Shown: piece after piece, positions 1 to 11,296 of the stretch | Layout: every line of letters begins with the position of its first letter | Numbering within the stretch: position 1 is the stretch's first letter | NCBI GenBank assembly: GCA_020081605.1 | Contig: JAHREC010000018.1 | Span: 3,844,001 to 3,908,000 of the forward strand | Direction: 5' to 3' | Source of the DNA: Albifimbria verrucaria | Taxonomy: Eukaryota; Ascomycota; Sordariomycetes; Hypocreales; Stachybotryaceae | DNA length: 64,000 nt | Made by a program: the position numbers and the translations under genes | The notes under the pieces: model-generated | What the model was told of the DNA's origin: nothing | The model's input: the letters and a program-made list of their open reading frames with translations, nothing else | The model's database searches: none

Positions 1-835
1 ATTACATAGAGGCTATACCACCTCCAGTCATCCAACATGATCTACTCTTAATGCCACCAAGGCTGTGTGAGTAATCCAGCGTCCAGGAAGGCGCTGCAAC
101 GGAGCAATTTCCGCTGGTCTGAATGGTGTCGTCTGCCTCGACGTTCCGGTTCCAGGCGAGACACGACAGGCGGGGCCCGAAACCCCGAGCAGTAAACCAA
201 ATGCGGTGCGAATGTAACTGTATGCCTTGCACTTCCAAGGTCAAGATGCGAGGACAAGCATGCAAAGAAGAAATAATCAGCGCTGCAGCCACTTTCAGGT
301 AGCGCTTGAAGCATAGATGTGGTGGGTTCAGCCGTGGCCTCCGCTCCTTTCGTCCCTCAGACATATGCACGTAAAGCTAGATCAAAGGGGACGGTGAGAA
401 TCAGGAAGTTGTCGGAGAGCACGACTTCACAGTAAAATAAGCATATAGTCGATTAGATGTGGCGGAATGTCAGATCAGGTTGTTCTACACTTCACCGACT
501 TCCGTCGCATACATCCATGCCCTGCTCAAATACAGCATCGCTCCAATAGGGCATGCCCACGTCCAATGACCCACCACTGGGCAGCAACACTCACAATGGG
601 CTCGAGCTGGAGGTCAGAAGACGATGTATAGTCTGAACGTGTGCAATCTGGGGTATCATCGGAGTGGAATTTGTCTAATATAATAAATCCTGGAAGAAAC
701 TATGCCATAACCTCCTCCTGAGACGCCGCCCGAGAAATCATCAAACGCCGTCGCTCAGTGCCTATGCTGCAATCCTAAAATCTCAAGCTAAAGAAGCTCC
801 TTGAAGCAGAAACCATACCCAAACATCATTGAAAA
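1..835. other. Intergenic, no supported gene
   Basis: No open frame here shows domain-like sequence, codon structure or a plausible exon set. The stretch just before the secreted-protein gene is presumably its promoter. Nothing else is recognised. Confidence 0.5.
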
Positions 836-1282
836 ATGTCGCAGTCCTTTGCGTCAACGTTCTCCTCCATCATGTCACAACGAATACTATGTTTCGTTTT
901 GTTTTCGGCGCTTGTCGATTTATCGTTGGCGCACTCAAGCACCAACCCGACAGCCAACGCCGTCATCCTCGGCCGGTCCTTATACCGCCGTGCCGAGACA
1001 GCTGGCACATCGTGCTCTGTTGAGGGCCAATGGAACTGCATGACTGACTCGTGGCAACGGTGTGCCGCAGGCTAATGGAGCGTTATTATGGAGTGTGCCG
1101 AAGGAACCATCTGTAAGCCCTCCGGTCTGACTAAGGACTTCCAAATAGAGCATGATGGAAGCCAGAATGGTAGTAATAGCGGTAGTAGTGGTGTGGCTAC
1201 GCTCTCGAAAGGGAGTGTTGCGATGTGTGGCCGCTGGTTAATCACCGTTGCACTATTGTTGCAACGGTTATGCCGGATGTAA
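836..1282 (+). pseudogene. Small secreted Cys-rich protein, probably GPI-anchored, interrupted by a stop
   Basis: The reading frame opens with a hydrophobic signal peptide; the core is RILCFVLFSALVDLSLA, and an internal ATG at 872 gives a tighter start. A cysteine-rich module follows, with C-x6-C-x7-C spacing around GQWNCMTDSWQRC. A TAA at 1073-1075 then interrupts it. The same frame continues straight on as WSVIMECAEGTICKPSG, the obvious second half of the module, then a Ser/Gly/Asn linker and a hydrophobic tail (WLITVALLLQ) that looks like a GPI-attachment signal. Reading the stop as CAA (Gln) would give one protein of about 148 residues. The module resembles a small-secreted-protein family common in filamentous ascomycetes, recalled from memory. 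The break is a single C-to-T change rather than an indel. It could be true pseudogenisation, a sequencing substitution or, less likely, readthrough. Function unknown; the cell surface is inferred. Confidence 0.6.
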
Positions 1283-1464
1283 ATCAGGCAAAGATAGTCC
1301 CCATAATATGACTTGCAGTCTACCGGCATCAAGCTGGTCTTATGACTCTGATACTATGAGACAGTCTAAATCAACTGCTGTCACGAGCCTTAAGCGCAAG
1401 TGACGGATTTCATATAGTTTTCCAAATAAAGGTTCTTATCATGAACCAACCTCATGATAATGTC

Positions 1465-2351
1465 TTAAACGGCGTGGGATCGTCGTCTAGATGGTCGGGC
1501 AGGCGTGATAATCTCGTCCATTTGATAGTCGAGAGGCTCGAAGTCCTCACAATGGCACAACGCATTGTACTCGTGTGCGAACTTGCCGTAGAACCTGTCG
1601 GTAGGTGCGCACTCGCTGAAGCCGACGGCCAAGACAATTTGCGCACCCTCGTCGAAGAGGCGGAGGACATCGTCAGCCATAGGGTAAAGAGCCTTCTCGA
1701 AAGCACTGAGTGTTGGCTCCCACCAGACAAGGCGCATCAGGCACATGTCCGACTTTAAGTGCACCATACTCTCCCTAAGGGTATCCCATACATGACCCAT
1801 TCGAACACCATCGGGACAATGTGCCTTGCCGACCTTGGTGACAACGGATCCGTCGAGCCGTCTTCGAACCACAACCTGACCGATGCAGGTGACGGCTGGT
1901 TGCTGGATAAGCATACGTCTCCAACTCACACCACGGCAGGTAAAAGCAGGGTGAGCGTGATATGACTTCCAAGGGCCGATGAAGGCGTAGGGAGCAGAAG
2001 TGGAGGCAGGTTGAGGCTCGGGGCAGACTCTCCAAAGGGCTGCTTGAAGGTGATTTGGCCTTGAGATTCATCTGCGTGTGGGTCTTGTGTCTGAAATAGA
2101 TCTTGCAGGCGCCAACTCCTCTTCCACATTTGCGAGTTCTGGATGGATTCTACGGCGCTCTCAGTGCCAGGACGGACGTTGATAGGCTTGAAGAATAGCT
2201 TGGCCTGGATCTTAGGCGAGGTAGCAATAACGTCGCGCCATTGCCGGGAGACGCGATTGGCACGGCAGAGGAGGGTCCTGTGGTCGAGTTCGAAGAGGAT
2301 GAGCTCGATCAGCTCAGGAGCAGAAAGAAGACGGTCAATGGCGTCGGACAT
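1465..2351 (-). CDS. F-box domain protein (one frameshift)
   Basis: The ATG at 2351 starts MSDAIDRLLSAPELIELILF, a typical fungal F-box opening; the box covers about residues 10-50 (LLSAPELIELILFELD...RVSRQWRDVI). F-box proteins recruit substrates to SCF ubiquitin ligases through Skp1; the target here is unknown. The downstream half carries the tail common to this fungal group, including PWKSYHAHPAFTCRG and SWRRMLIQQPA, and ends at 1465 after an acidic middle region. The first half is open in one frame to about 1990. The second half lies in the next frame, because KSYHAHPAF reads continuously into SWRRML. One missing base around 1985-2050 joins them into about 295 residues, with no splice signals there. 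An assembly indel is the likeliest cause, true decay the alternative. Confidence 0.7.
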
Positions 2352-4130
2352 GGCAGTAGCAGACGCGAGGGTGGGATCGTTGCGCAAAGATGAGGGCGGA
2401 GAGGGCGCTGGGAAGGGTCGAGGTGAGGCGAACAGGGACCCAGACGAGCGAGACGAGGCACAGGACGGATGCGGTAGGTAGGTAGACAAGGAGTATAAAA
2501 ATGATGTGAAGATCGGAAGATCGAAGGTGGCGATTATCAAGTATTAGAGCTGAGACGAGATGAGATGGAAAAAGAGAACGAGATGTAAGCGGAGATACAG
2601 GCAGGACGAAATTGGGAATTTAGGAGCAGCACGATGAGTTATGAAGCGCTGGAGATGTAAGATGGAGGAAGGTGGGTCGACGGTGAATGGAAAGTGGAGG
2701 GGGTCTTGTAGGGGGAGAAGACACAAGGCAGGCCCGTGGAACATGGGAGTTTGGCTGGCTGCACTACCAAGGCTACCTCCAGTAGTATGTGCAGCACCTA
2801 CCTACCTTAGGTTCCTAGGTACAGTTCTAGCGCGGTACTTTGTACATGCTGGCAGGGCTAAAAGCGCCAAGCTGGGTGAGATGGATGTACCACTGGAGAT
2901 AAGGGGACAAAGAAAGCCAAGGCGCAGGGGACAGGAACAAGGGTGTGCGACCCACGGTAGCCCCGGAATTTCCGTCAAACCTACGCCAAAGGTAGTTCCC
3001 TGCGGCCAGGATGCTGGGCATCGTGAAGGTACTCTCGCTCTTGGCGGTACCTTGCTGGCTGTCTGTTGGGTTGGTCTCGCGGACACCGCAAGATTCCATC
3101 GTCAGGTTTGCTGGCTGGCTCTCTGGTGTAGGCAGGCGATTCCGCTCCGCCATCGCCGCCTCCTCCTCTCCTCCTCTTCAATCCCTACAGCGCCCCAACC
3201 TGAGGTGCCGGAAAGACTTACGCCGAATTTAGGGGACGCCAGAGGCGAGACATTGTCCAGACCGCACAAGCTGACGGGTTGCAAGAGGGAGAGGTCCTGC
3301 TGGTGGCTTGTCGCAGGCTACATGCCGGAGCGCCTTCTGTAGGACGGACGGGTATGTCTCTACGCAGATCTTGGGTGGGTAGCCGAGGCCCAGCTCCAGT
3401 TCTAGGCCAGCCTTTCGGTCTTCGTCGATGTGTCGCTCACGCCGGCTGCCTAGTCACCATTCGCCGCTGTTGGTCGCCATCAGTTGGCTGTGGCGGCAAT
3501 GGTACAGTAAGGCGGCCGCGGCATCGTGTAATTCTTCTGGCTTGGGCCCGCTTTGCCCGTGCTGACGATCAACTCACGGAACGCGGGTAGACGGCTCGGC
3601 CATTGGCTTGGTTTGTCACGATGCTACCGTGCTCACACTGCATCCGGCGCCAGTCGCATGTCCTGTTTCGTGATGGTAGCATTTCGGACCCTCGCCAGCC
3701 ATTGGCAGCAAATGACGTATTCATCACATCGAGCAGATCAGGTGTCGTTTTGGATTCGACGCCATATTTTTCTGCTTCTTTTTCTCCTCTTCATCTTCTT
3801 CTCTGACCTGTCGTCTAACACCGTAGTTCCCACCTAGTATGAACTAAACATGTTTAGGCGCTTGCACTCTGATTGACTAGACACTGGCTGCAGATCAATG
3901 CCTCGATCTGCGAGCTCGTCCATGCGGCCCCCGCGGCACCTTTACCCTTCCAGGATCAAGAACCAAACACGGATCTGCTTTGGTCGCGATTGATCGTGAG
4001 ATGCTTCATGTTTGGCCCCTTTCGTTGGTAGGATGTAAGCGCTTCAGTGAGGCAAGCGTCCAAGGAAAATGCACGTTTATTTCCTAATTCGGCAAAAGAC
4101 AGCAGGCGACAACCTACCCAGGTATGTATG

Positions 4131-4154
4131 TGCTGGTGCTGGTGCTGGTGCTGG
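4131..4154. repeat. Hexanucleotide microsatellite (TGCTGG)4
   Basis: Four perfect copies of TGCTGG in tandem. It sits in the gene desert and is not inside a supported reading frame. Confidence 0.9.
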
Positions 4155-5261
4155 CCCCTTCACGCTCACGCGCCCTGGGCCGGGGCTAGGCTGGGCAGGA
4201 CGGCCACCGTTTCCGGTGTGCTGGACAGGGTCCCGAAATAATCATAATCACAATCATAACAAAGGGCACTGACACTGGTGCACATGATCCAATCCCGGGC
4301 CCATCCCGATGCGGATTTGTTCCAATTGCACGATTAGGCGCGAGACCTGTACGCTGTGGGGAAGTGCGCTGGGAAGACAGTGGAAGGATGCCAACGCCGT
4401 TGGATTATCATTGCCACAAAAGGATGAGGCAGCGGGCTTCATGTTTAATCTGGCATCTAAAGCCTGGGCCCCCGGTTCACAGTGAGGTGGACGAGGTCCA
4501 CAGCGACAGCCGCCAAACAGGCTATTTTTACAAGGCAGATGGATAAGTTGAAATTGGAGAGCAACGGCGACTACGACAGACAGTGCCTGGCTAGCAGCTT
4601 GTTGTGGATATCGTCATGTGCTAGTTGGCTTAGTACCCGCCTTAGCTTCTAGAACCAGAAATAAATCATTCTTCGTAGGCGCATTACCTCAGCTGCGAAC
4701 CCACTAACGTAAGGCTATCCATAGCCAGGTCTAGGGGCAGGCATCGGGCAAACAGGGAGGGGAGGGACTGCGAGCGACGACGAGTTGGAATGAGAGCCAT
4801 TGAATATACACAATTTACTCGAGCCAGTTGCCAGTACAATTGGAACAAAATATCTGACTTTATTATTGCAGTCGTTGAACAGATTTCGGTCGGTTTGCGG
4901 AGGATAGCAACGGTATGAAACCCCATGGCCTAAATAAGATCCAATCTTAGTCCTCCTTTTCTGCTTACTCCCTGGTACCACTCCGTTATGATCGTGTCCA
5001 GTCAATACATGGCGGCACACATTATCCCCACCACTTGATTGGATCTAGGCGGGTAACAGCCAGCTGACCTGTAGCCGCACCCGCTCCGTACCTCCCTCCC
5101 TCCTCTGTTCTACCTACAGGTAATTACCTCCCATGCTATTTCCCGATGTGGCATTACAGTACGATATTCGCAAAGGAGCTGGATGGAGAGGTTGGACGCC
5201 ATGTCGTAGCTTTGCCAATAGCATACCCTCGCCTGCAAACAGATGCTTTCACGCATTTCCA

Positions 5262-5293
5262 CCACACACAGACACAGGCACAGACACACACAC
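5262..5293. repeat. Imperfect CA-rich tract
   Basis: Alternating CACA and GACA units, ending in a run of CA dinucleotides. Intergenic. Confidence 0.8.
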
Positions 5294-5987
5294 CCCTATC
5301 AAGAGCCAGCCCATGCCCTGCTGCACTTCTTGTCCCGTGCCGCGCGCTGCCATGCCGCAGGACTTGAATCGAGGGGCTTGCATACCTACCTTACCTTACC
5401 ATTTCATTAACACGCCGCAGCACCAGCCATAGCACTAACCTGGAAGGGTATTTGTACGTCTCATTATCTCCATGCAACCTCAATCATCAAATGCCAGCGA
5501 ACCAAGTGCCCTTGTCGCCTTTACTTGCGCACGGGAGCTCCAGCACCTAGCCCATTAGCCATTTGCCGAGACCCGTCCTGGCGTCTCTGATCCCAAGTCA
5601 TCGCGGTGGCTTTGCTGCCTGCCTACATCGTCGCATGTCTCCCGGCATCAGACGGACGATCCACTGTAGGATTCACGTTTCAAGAGCTGAGAAAGATACG
5701 TCTCGCAGCTCCATGTGCGACGATACCCGCACGCGCGCGTACATTCAACCAACCATTGTGTCTTGATGCCCATACTATATACTTGCCGATACTTGAGCGT
5801 TGGCGCATCCTTCCTCCATCGGCAAGCCTCTTCCTTCATACCGCCGCTAACCACCCTCTGCATCCTTCGAGCCTCTCCGCAGTTCAGATCTGATGGGTCT
5901 GTGCTCTCGATGCAGGATCACCCACCCGCAGTGTATCGTATGGGATATGATCACCGGCGTACCGGACATTGTCCCATCCTGTCGGAC

Positions 5988-6240
5988 TCAGGATAACAGT
6001 GTCAGACAACCTGCCGCCTCTTCTGATTTAGATGTGGTGGTTTTGTCAGCCAGTTCAAACCAATAGTTTAGTACGTCCTTGTAGCAGTCACCAACAAACG
6101 GCATGCGGATGTTTTCACGGGGCAATACAGGTCCTTCCAACACCAACAACAGATCTTGAGGACCACTAATCAAATATGATTCTTGTTCTCGATTTAGAAA
6201 CTGAACCCATCTCCAAGGAAACCAAGTGCTAACATGGATT
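5988..6240 (-). pseudogene. Protein-like relic, unknown family
   Basis: On the minus strand a frame ending with a TGA at 5988 reads like real protein for about 80 residues. It includes STWFPWRWVQFLNREQESY, LISGPQDLLLVLEGPVLP and MPFVGDCYKDVLNYWFEL. Composition and hydrophobic spacing are unlike the surrounding noise. No ATG opens it: a stop lies just upstream near the segment LIEQIH, and I found no clear splice acceptor. It could be the last exon of a small gene or a decayed copy. I do not recognise the family. Confidence 0.35.
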
Positions 6241-6921
6241 TGTTCAATTAACCGTCAAGAAGCCATATTAGTATGTGGTCTGTTCTCATCGAAGGCCAGA
6301 ATTAGGCGGTACTGCCACGATTGTAAGCGGGCCATTACTGAGGCTCACAACTACGTTGACTGGTCCGACGGTCCCGAACTACGATTCAATCATTAACCCA
6401 GCTAGTTGGAGATGCTTCTCCCTGCCTAATGTCTGCATGGCATGGGCCATGTAACACTCGGATCAGGGACCTGAAACGAGAGTTTTGGTGTGCTGTTGTC
6501 CCTAGCTTAGGCGGTAGCCGAGGATGCAGGGTTTCTTTTAAAGGGAATACGCTCTTACAATCGGCCGTTACTGAATCCAGTCACTTTATATCTAGAACAA
6601 GCTTAGCTATACCTAGTGAGGCTTGAATAGGCGGTGATCGACAACATCGAATTGCCTGTTCCATCTTGAGGCTTCAGAGCCATCCATGGGATTGTTCATG
6701 GATTAAAATGGTAAAAACAAGCAACATACTGCGCTAAGCAAATGTGAATACAAACAACAGATGAATAATGTCTAGCGACGCCTCAGCCTAGGGTGAAAAC
6801 ACAACAGAGTCTCAATTATTCCTACGTGGTTGAACATCCATCCCAGTTCCTCTTTGTTTGATGTATGACCATGGCCACCTCAACACTTTTCTTGGTCTGC
6901 TAGTTGACCAAGCTAGTTGCA
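6241..6921. other. Intergenic, no supported gene
   Basis: No frame with convincing protein-like sequence. The right end is the 3' flank of the minus-strand coiled-coil gene. Confidence 0.5.
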
Positions 6922-8608
6922 TTAACCCCTGGATTGCGACCATTTCCTAAGGAAAAGGAACCTCCGAACCTCGCCTTCGGCGCTGGGTAGCCAAAGGTGC
7001 ATTGCTATGCTCCTTCGTTGCAGCTTTTGCTTAAATTCCTCCATTTCGATCTCAATTTCAGCCGCTTTGAGCTGGTGTTTGGTCATGAAAGCTCCTGAGT
7101 GTAGGAGTGTAGTTCCGGCAAATATTGCTGGCCAGATCTCATAGACTTCCTCGACCTTGGGTTTCAAGGCTTTGCCAGCAATGAAAGATGAGCCCTGGGC
7201 TTGGCTGCGGCCCTCATTTGAGCTTGGTCCAGCGTTGTTGCCCTTGACGTTTGCAGACTGCTGAGACTGCAATGGTTCTGGGATGCGCAAGTTATCCCAC
7301 ATCTCCGCATCTTCCTCGTAATAATAGTATTCAGCCAGCAGAGCTTCCTTCATTGTCTGGAATGGCTTCCATCCCTTCACCGCGTAGTGACATATGCGCT
7401 TGATCTCGGCCTCGCACTTCTGTAATCTGTCCATTGGAATAAAACCTCCAATATCATCCATAATTTTGTCTGCAACAGACTTTGCATGTTCTGTCACAAG
7501 GTTTGGTTGTGCATCGTCTAGGGCTTTGAGCAGTACTGAACGAACATGCAGCTCCGCATCACCACTAAACTTGACGAGGGTATCCAGGAACCCATGCGAA
7601 TCCTTACCCAAGTAGAGAGGTTGGAAAATGCTTTTCTGAAATGCCTTACCTATAATCAAGATGCCTGCGACAAAGCGCATTTGCTTGCCTGCGATACTGT
7701 TCGACGATGGGACTGGTATTCTTGCTTTCACGATGCTTTTCTGTATTTTGGCAGTCTCCCACCTTTTATGGTGAAAGACTTCTTGTTCAAGTTCCTGATA
7801 GATAAAGTCTTTCCCGAATCGAAATACCTCCTCCCAAATTTTCCCCAACACTGCGGTGCTTTATCCATGTTAGCTAGCAAGCCGAGTAATCAAGTGGATT
7901 TAGCACTGGTGAACACTTACGCTTCGCTTCTTTTACTTTCGGAGGAAGACATACCAATGCTATACGATTTCAATAGATTGAGCTCATCCACTTGTTCTTC
8001 TTTTCTCTCTAGCTCTTCCTCCAGCTCTTCCTTCTCTTCTTCTAGCTCCTTTTCCCTTTCTTTCATCTCGGCGAGCTTTGCCTTTGTAACTTCATGATTT
8101 TTCTCCACCAAGTAGAGCCTGCTGAGCTCGGCGCGCTCCTTTTCTTCTCTTCATCACTTTCTGTAGCTTTCTTCACGTAGTCGGAGTTTTCGGCCTGAAG
8201 CTTCTTGTTTTGTTTCGTCAGTTCTGAGCTTCCAGTTTGAAGCTTCTCGTTTTGGTTCTTCAGTTCTGAGCTTTCAGTCTGAAACTTCTTGTTTTTATCA
8301 CTCAGTCCCGAGTTTTCAATCGTTAGCTTCTCGTTTTTCTCCCTCAGATCTCGTATTTCAACAACCCGACGACCTAGATCTGCCATGCTTTTCGTGCATT
8401 TACTCCTCTCATCCTCCAGCTCGGCTTGTAACTTTTTATTATCTTCAAACAGATTTTTAATCTCCATGTAACTCTTCATCGAATAAAGTTCGCTGATAAA
8501 CCCCAAGACATCATTGACACAAGTCTCTGGGCTAGTTCCATTGACCAAGGGTTTCTGTACCTGCTGGTCTGGCTTGGGTGGAGTGGATAAAGGTAGTGAA
8601 GAAGGCAT
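6922..8608 (-). CDS. Coiled-coil protein of unknown function (two exons, one frameshift)
   Basis: The ATG at 8608 begins MPSSLPLSTPPKPDQQ. A Pro-rich N-terminus is followed by a long charged coiled coil, including four tandem 14-residue double heptads (nucleotides 8180-8347) and an EKELEEEKEELEEELERKEE stretch. An intron at 7920-7859 has a GTAAGTG donor and a GCTAAC branch site. It leads into a globular C-terminal exon (7858-6922) containing IWEEVFRFGKDFIYQELE and EALLAEYYYYEEDAEMWDNL. The coiled coil changes frame at the four-T run at 8140-8143 (AAAA on the coding strand). One added A restores a continuous heptad pattern and a protein of about 541 residues. Fungal proteins of this layout are usually uncharacterised, and I assign no function. 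Confidence 0.65.
8180..8347 (-). repeat. Four tandem 42-bp units encoding 14-residue double heptads
   Basis: Units on the coding strand read LREKNEKLTIENSG, LSDKNKKFQTESSE, LKNQNEKLQTGSSE and LTKQNKKLQAENSD. Each is exactly two heptads with Leu in the same register and a conserved K/N-N-x-K core. The regular 42-bp spacing indicates recent tandem duplication inside the gene. Confidence 0.8.
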
Positions 8609-10364
8609 TTTTATGTCTTTCTGGGTTTCACACACTGACGATAACTGTCAAAGATGATCTAAAACTGAAAATAAACAGGGTCAAGTATTAAACTGCGAAA
8701 GCCCCTGGGCATAAATATAGCCACCACTTCAATTTATGTACTGATGGTTCATGAGGCATGTGGCTTGACATTGATGCAACCATGTCTGCAGCGGTTGGTC
8801 AGTTTATATGCAGTTGGTTCTGCCATGGACATGCTTGCATATAATTTGTCAATAGTGTCGCCTCACTTCGCACCAATATGCCATACGACACATTTTCATG
8901 CCAGAAGCCCAATCATTTTTGGCGCTCTTCACTGACCGGTTTCCAATCTCAACTGCTTGTGCTGGGCCCAATCCCCAATACAGCCAAACAATACGTGTCC
9001 ACTACCCTTGTCTTGCCTTTAATTGACCAGCTGCCTAAAGATATGCATATGGCAAAAATTAACAGGGTGTTGGCTGGTAGGCCTTCAGCATATTGATCCA
9101 TTCAAACCGGGCCACGCAAGCCATGACCAGGTGTATGAACTACTACAACACCATGATGCAACCACAAGACACCGGCAAAAGGAGTTCCCATGGCGCGACG
9201 GTTCGCGGCAGGCTAGTAATGAGAAAAGAGAAAAGAGCAGCGTGCAAGAAGCTGTACCCGTTGCCATCGTTCGATTTAGCTAGGCTAATTTTAATGCTGG
9301 CGAATGCTACTGTACATTGATGTCGGAATCTGCCGCACTCATATAGTGCCTGAGCTTCCCTTCTTTACCCTAAGAGCCTAAGGTTGTCCGGGCTTGTCGG
9401 ACTGATGGGATACAGGCACCTAGTCACGCAAATCCTCCCTTTATTCGCATCAACAATCATAGCATATTCCATTGTCACCAATCATCTGCAGGAGATGCCA
9501 TAGATCACATGGTATTGTAATGCTTGAATAATATGGTTGTACACTCGATGTACACCTTATGTACAAGTGATGGCGCCAAGTCATAGATTCAGCTTCCAAG
9601 CTTACATTTGTCGCCTTGAATTAATAAATAGTACCTCGCCCATACAATAAAAGATGTGGACCAGTGTGCTTTTGCCGAATGAAAATACTAGTGGTGTGTT
9701 AGAAACTAAAACGCGTCTATATTTGTTCGCTTGACATAAGCTTGAAGTGAAATTAAGTAGATAGCAGACTTTGAAAGCTGAGGCAGGACAAATCGAACCA
9801 CCATGGGAGTGAACAACGCACTACCACCCGCTACGATGCATTCCTATACTATTATACTCAAATGATGCATTGGAACCCGCAAATAATACATGGACCTCGT
9901 CCCAGCTTACATCTCAACGGGGTCCCGTGGAGAAATTGCAAACATAATAAGTACCATCAGAAAGCATCCAATTGAATACCTCTGTTCCTATTGTAGCAAG
10001 ATTTGAAAATCACCATACATGACATGGACCTTTGCAATACCGCTGACAAACACTATGCTACATGGCCTCTGGCAATGCGAACCTAAGAAAAAAGCCGCAT
10101 CAATGAGAGGAGCTGAATGAAGTCAGTGTGACCATAATAGGAGATTATAGTGCGAGTTGCAGGGTGAGTTCATGACGTCTATACTCACATTCTTCTGTCT
10201 CCTTAACATCAAATCGTATGCTCAATCTCTGATGATTAGCACTTGAGAAGTGTACAAATACTAAAGCCTTATCAGCCATCTCTCTTCGCAACTCCTCAGC
10301 CAGAATTCCATCAAACACTATTCATCTATATCAATTTCATTATGGCTCTTCAGAGCTCGGTAAA
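8609..10364. other. Divergent intergenic region
   Basis: Lies between the start of the minus-strand coiled-coil gene and the plus-strand SDR gene, so both promoters are here. No supported coding sequence. The only notable pattern is several TGTAC words clustered near 9537-9565. Confidence 0.5.
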
Positions 10365-10410
10365 ATGTCCGGACAAAGCCTCCCACTTGCTGGCAAGTTC
10401 GCCCTTGTGA
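10342..10410 (+). other. Upstream ORF overlapping the SDR start codon
   Basis: An ATG at 10342 opens a 22-codon frame, different from the SDR frame, that runs past the SDR ATG at 10365 and stops at 10410. Overlapping upstream ORFs usually lower translation of the main frame. Alternatively it is the true N-terminus displaced by a one-base error, as this sequence has many. Confidence 0.45.
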
Positions 10411-11296
10411 CAGGTTCTGGTAGAGAGAATAGCATTGGTGCAGCTATTTCAAGAAATTTAGCCCGTAACGGTGCAAATGTTGCTATCCATTACGTGTCAG
10501 AGAGCTCAAAACCAAGAGCACAGGAAGTGGCTAAAGCCATTACCAAGAAGTTCGGCACAAAGACTACAGTTGTCCAAGGGGCGATTGAGAAGTTGGAAAA
10601 TGCTGACAAACTAGTCAACGACACCCTGAAGGGGTTGGCAACAGACCATATTGATATTCTAGGTACGTCAAATGACTTCCACTTTCCACACAAGTCAATG
10701 TTGTAGTCACTTATCCACTCCAAGTCAATAATGCCGGTACCGGTGATCTACAGCCTCTGCTAGAAGCCCGGCCGGAACATTTTGTGCATCAATTTGGTGT
10801 GAATGTTTTCGGCCCTATCTATCTGATTCAATCCGTTGTGAATCCAGGTCAGATGCCAAAAGGTGGCCGTATTATCAACATTGGCTCTATCCTATCCAAG
10901 CAAGGTCCTGAAGAAGGCTCTATTTATGCTGCCGCAAAGGCAGCGCAGGACAGCCTCACAGCATCTTGGGCTGGAGTGGTATGCATATCAACATCCAAGC
11001 TTAAGATAAGAAGTTATGTCCTAATATCTATGAAGCTTGGCAAAAGCCGGGGAATAACAGTCAACACCGTGGCACCGGGAGTTACACCTACCGATATGTC
11101 GAAACCTATTCTGGAGGCCCTAAATAGATCCGCAAGCAATACTCCAGCCACCTTGTTTGCCTCAACTCGCGCCGCCGCTAGACTAGGGACTGTCGAAGAC
11201 ATTGCCGATGCTGTGCTTCTGCTTGCGTCTGAGCAGAGACGATGGATTACAGCTCAGTGGATCTCGGTCAGTGGCGGTGTCACAGGCACAATGTAA
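10365..11296 (+). CDS. Short-chain dehydrogenase/reductase (three exons)
   Basis: Classical SDR fold, an NAD(P)(H)-dependent oxidoreductase. Exons are 10365-10662, 10725-10978 and 11036-11296, giving 270 residues with all splice phases consistent. The cofactor motif TGSGRENSIGAAI is near residue 16. The structural NNAG motif is rebuilt across the first intron as VNNAGT. The catalytic Ser lies in INIGSILSKQ, and the YxxxK pair in YAAAKAAQDS. The C-terminus ends GGVTGTM, close to the usual cofactor-side consensus. Length and motifs resemble 3-oxoacyl-ACP-reductase-like SDRs, but the substrate cannot be read from sequence. No biosynthetic-cluster genes lie next to it. Intron 2 (57 nt) has no in-frame stop, so retention would add 19 residues next to the catalytic segment. 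Confidence 0.88.

Larger units (their letters stand above)
2352..5987. other. Gene desert with simple repeats
   Basis: No supported gene lies in about 3.6 kb. Open frames are short or low in complexity on both strands. It holds a TACCTACCTTAGGT-type motif at 2795-2822 and again at 5381-5400, four TGCTGG units at 4131-4154, and a CA-rich tract at 5262-5293. The first few hundred bases contain the F-box gene promoter. Confidence 0.5.

Noticed and set aside
2641..3342. 233-codon plus-strand frame in the first desert
   Set aside because: Composition is Arg/Gly/Pro noise of GC-rich DNA, with no recognisable domain or splice-supported extension.
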